A stretch of 55,469 bases of DNA, taken from assembly GCA_903823665.1 (NCBI GenBank), contig CAIJTR010000147.1, forward strand, positions 1-55,469, given 5' to 3'. Both the position numbers and the translations under genes were made by a program. Every line of letters begins with the position of its first letter. Positions within the stretch are counted from its first letter, which is position 1. The notes beneath the pieces were generated by a model. It searched no databases and had not been told where the DNA came from. It saw nothing but the letters and a program-made list of their open reading frames with translations. The DNA comes from an uncultured Rhodospirillales bacterium. Its GTDB lineage: Bacteria; Pseudomonadota; Alphaproteobacteria; Acetobacterales; Acetobacteraceae. Below, piece by piece: positions 33,533 to 39,711 of the stretch.

Positions 33533-33792
33533 TCGAATCCGGCACCATGTTCGCCCTCATCCTGGCGCTGACGGTGATCGAGGCCGCTGCCCTCATTTTC
33601 TGGCACCGCCGCACCGGTCGCGGGCTGAAACCCGTCGATATCATCGGCCAACTCGCCGCCGGAGCCTTCCTGCTGCTTGCCGCACTGCTTGCAATCCAAA
33701 GCGCATGGTGGGGCTGGACCGGCGCTGCCCTCGCCGCTGCTGGCCTTGCCCATCTGTTTGATCTGCGCCGTCGCTGGACCGCCGCCACGTGA
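33520..33792 (+). CDS. Small membrane protein linked to bchO, 90 aa
   Basis: A hydrophobic protein with about three membrane segments (FALILALTVIEAAALIFW, IIGQLAAGAFLLLAALLA and WTGAALAAAGLAHLF) and basic loops (HRRTGRGLKP, DLRRRW at the end). No family recognised. It overlaps bchO by 13 bases behind a GGAGG site, and the GST gene overlaps its stop, so it is translated with them. Similar small membrane proteins may sit after bchO in relatives; I cannot confirm this. Confidence 0.8.
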   Translation: MRDLIESGTMFALILALTVIEAAALIFWHRRTGRGLKPVDIIGQLAAGAFLLLAALLAIQSAWWGWTGAALAAAGLAHLFDLRRRWTAAT

Positions 33793-34460
33793 TCACCGTC
33801 CACCACCTCAACAACTCCCGCTCCCAGCGCGTGCTGTGGCTGCTGGAGGAATTGGGCGTGCCATATGAAGTCGTGAACTACAGCCGCCACCCCGGCTCCG
33901 GCATGGCCCCGCTGGCCCTGCGCGAAATCCACCGCCTCGGCAAAGCCCCCATCATCGTCGAGGACGGTGCCGTGCTCGCCGAATCCGGTGCCATCATCGA
34001 ATATTTGCTCGCCCGCCACGGCCAGGGCCGCCTCATCCCGCCAGCGGACTCGCCCAATTACCAGCGCTATCTCTACTGGCTGCACTACGCCGAGGGCTCG
34101 GCCATGCCCAACCTGCTGCTAAAGCTCATCTTCGACCAGATCGAAACCGGCCCCGTCCCGTTCTTCATCCGCCCCGTCGTCCGCGGCCTCGCCCGTGCCG
34201 TGAAGCGCTCCCTGGTGGACCCACAGCTCGCCCTTCATCTGGACCATATGGAGGCCGAACTCGAAGGCCAAACCTGGTTTGCCGGCCCCGACCTCACCGC
34301 CGCAGATATTCAAATGAGCTTCCCTGTCGAAGCCACCGCCGCCCGCGCTGGGCTCGACCATAGCCGCCCCAACCTCATCGCCTGGCTCGACCGCGTTCAC
34401 GCTCGCCCCGCTTGGACCCGCGCCATCGAACGCGGCGGGCCATATTCGCTCAGCGTGTAG
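33789..34460 (+). CDS. Glutathione S-transferase family protein
   Basis: A 223-aa protein with an N-terminal thioredoxin-like domain (HHLNNSRSQRVLWLLEELGVPYEV) whose Ser residues sit in the GSH-activation position, a GSH-binding ESGAIIEYLL turn (~60), and an all-helical C-terminal domain with the GST N-capping motif LTAADIQMSF. The GTG start overlaps the small membrane gene (GTGA), so it is the last gene of the ppsR2-bphP-bphO-bchIDO string. GSTs of this type often protect against photo-oxidative products; a role in pigment metabolism is only suggested by position. It overlaps the convergent kinase gene by 11 bases. Confidence 0.88.
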   Translation: MITVHHLNNSRSQRVLWLLEELGVPYEVVNYSRHPGSGMAPLALREIHRLGKAPIIVEDGAVLAESGAIIEYLLARHGQGRLIPPADSPNYQRYLYWLHYAEGSAMPNLLLKLIFDQIETGPVPFFIRPVVRGLARAVKRSLVDPQLALHLDHMEAELEGQTWFAGPDLTAADIQMSFPVEATAARAGLDHSRPNLIAWLDRVHARPAWTRAIERGGPYSLSV

Positions 34461-35865
34461 GGCTTCGGAACGCGCGTTCGAGGTCCTGCTTTGCCGCACC
34501 TTCAATGGCTCCCGTGCCCAGCACGAACACGAAGGCGCTTCCACCCTGCGGCCGTGCTTCAACCCAGACCGCGCCGTGATGGGCGAGTGCAACTTCGGCC
34601 ACGATGGCCAAACCCAGTCCGGCACCACCTTCCGCCGGCTGCGGACCCCGCACGAAGCGCTCGAAAATCCGTTCGCGCTGTTCCACAGCGATGCCAGGAC
34701 CCTCATCGAGAACGGTTATCTTGCCGCCATCATCAACCACCACTTCCACCACACTTCCCCGGGGCGCGTATGCCAGCGCATTCTCCACAAGGTTGGTGAT
34801 GGCCAGCGCAAGCATATCATGATTGCCGTTCATGGCCCTGGCTGCGGCGTTCTCGGTCAATGTGATTTCGACGCCTTTGCGCAAACCAATCGGCACCAGC
34901 GCCGTGATGGCCTGAACAGCAACCTCGTGAAGTGATACCGGGGCAGAGACATCGACCTCAACGCTGTGAAGGCGCGCCATGCGCAACAACTGGCCAACCA
35001 ATCGGCTCATGCGGTCAGCATCATGGCGCAGGCCGTCCAACTCCTGCTGATCCTCCATCATATCCAGCCGGGCGGTGAGCACGGCCAGCGGCGTGCGCAG
35101 CGCGTGGGCGGCATCGGCCATGAAGCGCCGTTGCCCCAGCAACGCCATGTCGAGGCGCGACAGCGCATCGTTCACCGTTTGGACAAGTGGGAATACCTCA
35201 TCAGGCAGGTTGTCGGTCGGCAGTCGCGCGCCGGGACGGGAGGGGCCGACGAGTTGGGCCGCCGCCGAAACCTGCCGCAGCGGACGCAATCCGCGCTGCA
35301 ACGTGATCACGGCAATCACAATGGCGGCAAGGCCAATCGGCAGCAGCAGAAAGAAGGCACCCGCAATAAAGTTCGCCGTCAAGCTCTCCAGCAGAACCGA
35401 TGACTGCTCACGCCCCTGCATCACCACAACCTGCCACGGTGCCGCATCCACCGTCAGCCCGATCATGCCGTGCTCGTGCCCCGCGACAACCGGCAGCAGA
35501 AAAAACCCGCTAGGCCGAGACACCTTCATAAACGCGCTGATCCGGGCTGCGGCCGACGGGTCTGACGTGCTCACAAGCTCATCACCACGATAGACGAGAA
35601 ACACGTTGTCGCCGTCTGACGCCCGAAATGATCGGACGATGTCATCTGGAATGCTGACAGGTGCTGCGGTGTCTGCCGGCAATTTCGAGACGATCAGCCG
35701 TGCCTGACTTTGCAACGCCTGGTCGTCCAGTTCATGCACCGTCGCCAAAGCACGCCACGCTATGGCACCCGCCGCCAGCATGATCGCCGCCATCAAAACC
35801 GCGCCCAGCCGCAATCCAAGCCGCGTGGTGAGTGACCACGGACGACGAACCTGTGCAGCCGTCAC
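34450..35865 (-). CDS. Sensor histidine kinase (TctE/QseC type)
   Basis: A membrane histidine kinase of 471 aa. It has an N-terminal helix (~18-38), a periplasmic sensor of ~125 residues, a second helix (~166-188), a HAMP region (RGLRPLRQVSAAA), a dimerisation domain with His254 in AAHALRTPL, then the N box (NLVENALAYAP) and G boxes (DEGPGIA, GGAGLGLAIV). The H-box Glu usual in HELRTPL is Ala here. Its start overlaps the response-regulator stop by four bases. The divergent cytochrome genes suggest it senses a redox, oxidant or nitric-oxide-like signal; this is an inference. Confidence 0.92.
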   Translation of the reverse strand: MTAAQVRRPWSLTTRLGLRLGAVLMAAIMLAAGAIAWRALATVHELDDQALQSQARLIVSKLPADTAAPVSIPDDIVRSFRASDGDNVFLVYRGDELVSTSDPSAAARISAFMKVSRPSGFFLLPVVAGHEHGMIGLTVDAAPWQVVVMQGREQSSVLLESLTANFIAGAFFLLLPIGLAAIVIAVITLQRGLRPLRQVSAAAQLVGPSRPGARLPTDNLPDEVFPLVQTVNDALSRLDMALLGQRRFMADAAHALRTPLAVLTARLDMMEDQQELDGLRHDADRMSRLVGQLLRMARLHSVEVDVSAPVSLHEVAVQAITALVPIGLRKGVEITLTENAAARAMNGNHDMLALAITNLVENALAYAPRGSVVEVVVDDGGKITVLDEGPGIAVEQRERIFERFVRGPQPAEGGAGLGLAIVAEVALAHHGAVWVEARPQGGSAFVFVLGTGAIEGAAKQDLERAFRSPTR

Positions 35866-36536
35866 GCAAGGTCAGTGAGCATATAGCCAACCCCCCGAAC
35901 TGTGTGGATGCACGCCGTCGCCGCCGCATCAGCCAGCTTGCGACGCAGCCGGTGGACGAGCACTTCCATGGCGTTGGACCCCAGCTCGCTGTCAAAGCTG
36001 TAAAGCCCCTGCTCCAGCAGGTCGCGCGGCACGACGGCACCCTGACGTCGCATCAGCAACTCAAGCAGGGCAACCTCACGGACAGACATGGCCACCACCG
36101 TCTCACTCACGCTCACCTGCCGGCTGGTGGTGTCGAGCACCAGATTGCCCAGGGAAAGCGTGATCCCAAGCACCGCATCCGGCCGACGCAACAGCGCACG
36201 GATACGGGCAATCAATTCAGGCATGTGGAACGGCTTGACGAGATAGTCATCCGCACCCGTATCCAGCCCCGTCACCCTGTCCTCAACGGCATCGCGAGCA
36301 GTCAGCACCAGCACCGGAAGTTTCGACCCCCGGGCGCGGACCTGCCGCAGCAGGACAAGGCCATCACCGTCTGGCAGGTTCAGATCCAAAATCATGACGT
36401 CGTACCGAGCAACCGCCAAAAATTCACCCGCCCGCCTTAGGTCTGGAGCCACATCGACGGCAAATCCCCCGCGCTCAAGCGCACGGCCCATCAAATCCAG
36501 CAGATCGGGCTCATCCTCGACCACCAAAAGCCGCAT
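35862..36536 (-). CDS. OmpR-family response regulator
   Basis: A 224-aa transcription factor with a receiver domain (phospho-acceptor Asp51 in MILDLNLPDG, Thr in VLTARD, Lys in LVKPF) and a winged-helix DNA-binding domain ending VLVHRLRRKL...IHTVRGVGYML. The ATG of MRLLVVEDE is chosen; an upstream in-frame extension is unlike the family. It probably binds the 11-bp-spaced CCTTAC repeats in the 163-base divergent region before the cytochrome genes, giving autoregulation and activation of the neighbours. Confidence 0.94.
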   Translation of the reverse strand: MRLLVVEDEPDLLDLMGRALERGGFAVDVAPDLRRAGEFLAVARYDVMILDLNLPDGDGLVLLRQVRARGSKLPVLVLTARDAVEDRVTGLDTGADDYLVKPFHMPELIARIRALLRRPDAVLGITLSLGNLVLDTTSRQVSVSETVVAMSVREVALLELLMRRQGAVVPRDLLEQGLYSFDSELGSNAMEVLVHRLRRKLADAAATACIHTVRGVGYMLTDLA

Positions 36537-36578
36537 GACACCCCATTCCCCGCAACCTGACGAGCAATACAGCCCGAA

Positions 36579-36650
36579 CCTTACGCGCCCCTTACGCTTC
36601 AATCTGTGCTGGTTGAAGTCAAAACCGGGCCAATAAGGTGGCTGTAAGGT
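36579..36650. promoter_or_regulatory. Two oppositely oriented pairs of 11-bp-spaced repeats, likely OmpR-type operators
   Basis: CCTTACGC occurs at 36579-36586 and again at 36590-36597, a period of 11 bases. On the other strand ACCTTA occurs at 36639-36634 and 36650-36645, again 11 bases apart. Direct repeats one helical turn apart are the usual binding sites of OmpR-family dimers. The two pairs face opposite ways, one towards each divergent gene. Confidence 0.7.
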
Positions 36651-36699
36651 TGGCCGGGCATGTTCCGCCCGCTTGCTCCAGCCATAAGGAACTCACTCT

Positions 36700-37095
36700 G
36701 TGCGATCCAAGCTCCTACGTGTCGGCGGCCTTCTGGTCGTCGCTTCATTGTTGACGGCTCCGATGACGGCCGACGCCTCCTCAGCCCTTCGCGGCATCAT
36801 GCGGACCTGGAAGCGGCACCTGCGCGCCAGCAGCCCTATCGTGTCGGGCCGCGCCGCCTTTGACGAGGCGACCATCCGCGAAACGCTGACCACCTATATT
36901 GCCGATTCCGCGCGGCTGTCCTCCGCCATCACCGGTCAATCCGCCGATGCCAAGGACATCAAACGGCGCTTCGTGCAGTTCGGAGCGGATTCTCAGCATG
37001 CCTTGGACAGTTTGGGCCAGGCGAATACATTGCAGGCAGCATTCAAGCACATCGACAATGACTGCCAATCTTGCCATGACCAATACAAGGATTGA
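36700..37095 (+). CDS. Cytochrome c'-like periplasmic c-type cytochrome
   Basis: A 131-aa protein with a signal peptide (basic MRSKLLR, hydrophobic GGLLVVASLL, cleavage near ADASS). The four-helix-type mature part ends with the heme-attachment motif CQSCH only seven residues from the C-terminus, the layout of class II cytochromes c (c'/c556). Such proteins bind NO or shuttle electrons. The GTG start follows AAGGA at good spacing. The cytochrome b561 gene begins four bases after its stop, indicating a membrane-anchored redox pair. Confidence 0.88.
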   Translation: MRSKLLRVGGLLVVASLLTAPMTADASSALRGIMRTWKRHLRASSPIVSGRAAFDEATIRETLTTYIADSARLSSAITGQSADAKDIKRRFVQFGADSQHALDSLGQANTLQAAFKHIDNDCQSCHDQYKD

Positions 37096-37099
37096 TCCA

Positions 37100-37741
37100 A
37101 TGCCTTATGACAGTGACTTGGCGATACTGAGCAAAAACCCAACACTCCATCCAGTTGCCCTACCGGCGGCCAATCGCTCGATCCTCACGCGGGTTCTGCA
37201 TGCGCTGATCCTGGCCAGCGTGCTGAACCAACTCATCGGCAGCTATTTTCTCTCGCGGCCAATGCCCGGTGAAGCGCCGGAGTTGAGCTTCGTCTTGCAT
37301 GAATATGTCGGCATGGGCAGCCTTGCTCTGGTCGCGCTGTTCTGGCTGTGGACGCTTATCAGGAAACGCGAAACGAGCATTGGCCGGCTGGTGCCGTGGT
37401 TCTCACGCAGCGGTATCACATCAGTGATGAAGGATGTCGGCTCACAATTCGCTCACCTGCGGCAGGGCACGATGGCCGACGATCCCGATAGCGCCTTGGC
37501 CAGCGCCGTGCATGGCCTCGGGCTGCTGACCCTTACGACCATGGCCCTGACCGGAACGGTTTATTTCTTCATCACCGGCACACATTCGGCCAAATTGGTG
37601 CTGTCGGTGCACAAGCTGATGTCGAATTTGATGTGGGGCTACCTGTTCGCCCACGCCGGATTGGCCGTGCTGCACCAACTGCTGGGAAGCGATATGATCT
37701 CCCGCATGTTCTGGCATCGCCGGTCGGCTGCCCAATCCTGA
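37100..37741 (+). CDS. Cytochrome b561-type diheme membrane protein
   Basis: A 213-aa protein with four membrane helices carrying the axial histidines (RVLHALILAS, LHEYVGMGS, AVHGLGLLTL, SVHKLMSNLMWGYLFAHAGL), i.e. the bacterial B561/Ni-Fe hydrogenase b-subunit-like fold. It would pass electrons from quinol to the periplasmic cytochrome encoded just upstream. A perfect hairpin follows its stop. The start ATG is four bases after the cytochrome gene; an upstream in-frame reading overlaps it. Confidence 0.88.
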   Translation: MPYDSDLAILSKNPTLHPVALPAANRSILTRVLHALILASVLNQLIGSYFLSRPMPGEAPELSFVLHEYVGMGSLALVALFWLWTLIRKRETSIGRLVPWFSRSGITSVMKDVGSQFAHLRQGTMADDPDSALASAVHGLGLLTLTTMALTGTVYFFITGTHSAKLVLSVHKLMSNLMWGYLFAHAGLAVLHQLLGSDMISRMFWHRRSAAQS

Positions 37742-37750
37742 CCACCGTCA

Positions 37751-37778
37751 CCCCGCATCGCCACCGCGCGATGCGGGG
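37751..37778 (+). terminator. Hairpin after the cytochrome b561 gene
   Basis: CCCCGCATCG (37751-37760) and CGATGCGGGG (37769-37778) form a perfect 10-bp stem with an 8-base loop, 10 bases after the stop codon. There is no U-tract, so it may be a factor-dependent end or an mRNA-protecting hairpin. Confidence 0.65.
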
Positions 37779-37783
37779 TGTGG

Positions 37784-37939
37784 GTGGACAAGATCACCAC
37801 GGTCCGCAAAACCAAGATCAGCGCACGGATTGGAAAGGGGGACGACGACGACATCCTCTGCCCCAACCAAGCCGCCCTCGTGTTTCTCGGACTGGCGGTC
37901 TCGCCAAGGAAGAAAACGAACGCATCGCCCATACGGTGA
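37784..37939 (+). CDS. Possible small basic protein, 51 aa
   Basis: A GTG-started frame reading DKITTVRKTKISARIGKG then a DDDD run, with a hydrophobic stretch near the C-terminus. An overlapping frame (37771-37986) ends in a protein-like tail (KEENERIAHTVMDQRYRT), so a frameshifted remnant is also possible. No family recognised and no strong ribosome-binding site. Low confidence. Confidence 0.25.
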   Translation: MDKITTVRKTKISARIGKGDDDDILCPNQAALVFLGLAVSPRKKTNASPIR

Positions 37940-37989
37940 TGGACCAGCGCTATCGGACGCGGCGGACCGCATTCGCTGCCCGCTGAGAG

Positions 37990-38226
37990 TTAGGGCTCTT
38001 CCGCCAACAGCGCATCCGCCTTCCGGTCAATCTGCGCCTTCTCATGCGCCGTCAGCCGCCCCAGATGGAACTCCTCCGACGCCCGCGCCTTGGCATTGCG
38101 CGCATGGCTCACATCCGGCATCGGATAGGCGCGCGTGGAAGGCAGGCCGAAGGCTGAATCCGGCAGCGCATTGCGGGCTTCGGTGGAGAGATGCGGCATG
38201 GGGGCTCCAGTGTTGGCATCAGGCAT
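37990..38226 (-). CDS. Conserved small protein, 78 aa
   Basis: A short acidic/basic protein with ARNALPDSAFGLPSTRAYPMPDVSHARNAKARA. This ALPDSAF...YPxxDxxHARNAxAR pattern recurs, as I recall, in small proteins and phage-linked ORFs of unknown function (DUF6582-like). A Lys/Glu/Ala-rich helix (AHEKAQIDRKADALL) ends it. No catalytic motif is visible. The start could instead be the internal Met of MPHLSTEA. Confidence 0.65.
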   Translation of the reverse strand: MPDANTGAPMPHLSTEARNALPDSAFGLPSTRAYPMPDVSHARNAKARASEEFHLGRLTAHEKAQIDRKADALLAEEP

Positions 38227-38284
38227 TTACGTTGCTCCCAATCCCCGTCTCCGCCCCAGCCTCGGAAACCACACAGAGCCCGTG

Positions 38285-38355
38285 GGGTGCGCCGCGCTTG
38301 AGCGACGCACCAACAAAATCAACCAAACGGTGCGACGCCCAAGCGCGGCGCACCC
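38285..38355. repeat. REP-like double palindrome
   Basis: Two 27-base units, 38285-38311 and 38329-38355, are inverted copies differing at two positions, with a 17-base spacer. Each unit is itself a hairpin (GGTGCGCCGC...GCGACGCACC, one mismatch). This is the architecture of paired REP elements, often mobilised by a RAYT transposase, and it sits in a 174-base gap between two minus-strand genes. Confidence 0.85.
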
Positions 38356-38396
38356 TTGCTTCCGTGCAGATGACTAGCGGGACCCGCCAAATTTCC

Positions 38397-39020
38397 CTAG
38401 TTCGGCGAAATGTAATTAATCGTGCCGTCAGCGCGAACGAGGGCAATTTCAATGCCTGCAACATAGCAGCGATTTACCAACCTTTTTGAGAGCCGTTGAA
38501 TTTCCTCTGTCTCAGGCAGCACGGCTATCTGCCGTTCGCCGCCATTTGGTAAAATCATTAGCTGGCCAATGAGTTCGGATAGCCCTTTGCGCAAGCGCGA
38601 TTTCTGGCCGGCATGATTGGAGTTGATAACCCCACCTTTACATTCGGCGATAATCGTTCGCCCATCTAATGAACCAACCACGTCACCGAAACCTGACGCG
38701 GGCCGTACGGTGATTGTCTGATTGCCCCGAACGTAATGCCCACCATAAGCGGTACTTCCCAGAGATTGAGCTTTGTAGAACCCAGCAGCTACAAGAAATC
38801 CCACGATATCAAATATTTTTGCATGCTCACCGTCTGGATGGATGGCCACTTTCCCAGACGAGTCCGGATATTCAAGCAGATGCAACGCAAACGCCAACAT
38901 CACTGCCGGCTCCGTAATCCGTTGCTCAATCCCACCGCTTGCAGCCGCACGACGCCCTTCGGATGGCTCGTACAATGTTACGTACAATTGTCTTTCCTTC
39001 GCATCATCCCAGCATCCCAC
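38397..39020 (-). CDS. Putative PD-(D/E)XK nuclease-fold protein
   Basis: A 207-aa protein not assigned to a named family. FGDVVGSLDGRTIIAECKGG reads as a PD-(D/E)XK core, with Asp in GDVVG and Glu-Cys-Lys in AECKG as the metal-binding E-x-K, followed by a helix with Gln in ELIGQL. The preceding part is helical (AVMLAFALHLLEYPD). Base composition is clearly less GC-rich than the neighbours, suggesting recent acquisition. The start is uncertain (GTG 39020 here). It stands alone, next to a REP-like repeat; no methyltransferase or toxin partner is seen. Confidence 0.6.
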   Translation of the reverse strand: MGCWDDAKERQLYVTLYEPSEGRRAAASGGIEQRITEPAVMLAFALHLLEYPDSSGKVAIHPDGEHAKIFDIVGFLVAAGFYKAQSLGSTAYGGHYVRGNQTITVRPASGFGDVVGSLDGRTIIAECKGGVINSNHAGQKSRLRKGLSELIGQLMILPNGGERQIAVLPETEEIQRLSKRLVNRCYVAGIEIALVRADGTINYISPN

Positions 39021-39055
39021 ACTCGCGCTGTGGAGTTATGGTGGATCCCGAATCG

Positions 39056-39688
39056 CTAAGGCGAAACAAACCCCACGGCACCGTTAGATGTATCCAGCAC
39101 CGCCACCATCCCGCCGCGCAGTCCACCCTGCACCACCACATCCAACCCCATCGCGCCATAAACCGCACTCAACCCCGCCGCATCGGGATGCATCACGGTA
39201 AAGCTCCGCAGCACGCACCCAGCCGGAGACGTTGTGGCCGGATGCGGGGAGCCCATCCAGTCAATCGCAAACGGGATCAGCAGTCCGAACACCGGATGAT
39301 GGAAATGCACCACGCGCCAGGACAGTTTCACCCCGTCCGGCCTTGTGCGGCTCATTGCCATCGGCTCGCGCACCTCAAGGCCCGCCGCCGCCGCCCGCGC
39401 CATCAGCCCCTCGAAATCCGTCGTCTGCACGCAATAGGTGAGCAGCGCAGGCCCACTCCACCCGGCGATCAACTCCGCCCGCGCACGGCCCTTGATGTCC
39501 TGCGCGGGATCCGGGGCCATCACTTCCCAGAACACATCCGGCCCAATCGAGGCCAGCTTGTTGCGGGTGCCAAACCCAGGATGCGAGCCGCCGGTGGTCG
39601 GCACCACGCCCGTCACCTCGGCAAACGCCGCCGAGGCTGCGTCCAGATCGGGAGCGCCGAGCAGAATGTGGTCCAGTTTCACATCCAT
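39056..39688 (-). CDS. VOC / glyoxalase-like domain protein
   Basis: A 210-aa protein starting VKLDHILLGAPDLDAASAAFAEVTGV, the typical first beta-alpha-beta of a vicinal-oxygen-chelate domain; the second half (GCVLRSFTVMHPDAAGLSAVYGAMGL) is a second module. His in LDHIL and Glu in FWEVMAPD are candidate metal ligands. It resembles the Glyoxalase_3 type. The start is the ATG behind GGGAGGG; a slightly longer frame exists. Substrate unknown. It ends 23 bases after aconitase on the same strand and may be co-transcribed. Confidence 0.8.
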   Translation of the reverse strand: MDVKLDHILLGAPDLDAASAAFAEVTGVVPTTGGSHPGFGTRNKLASIGPDVFWEVMAPDPAQDIKGRARAELIAGWSGPALLTYCVQTTDFEGLMARAAAAGLEVREPMAMSRTRPDGVKLSWRVVHFHHPVFGLLIPFAIDWMGSPHPATTSPAGCVLRSFTVMHPDAAGLSAVYGAMGLDVVVQGGLRGGMVAVLDTSNGAVGFVSP

Positions 39689-39711
39689 GCCCAAGCCCTC
39701 CCGTCCCAAAA

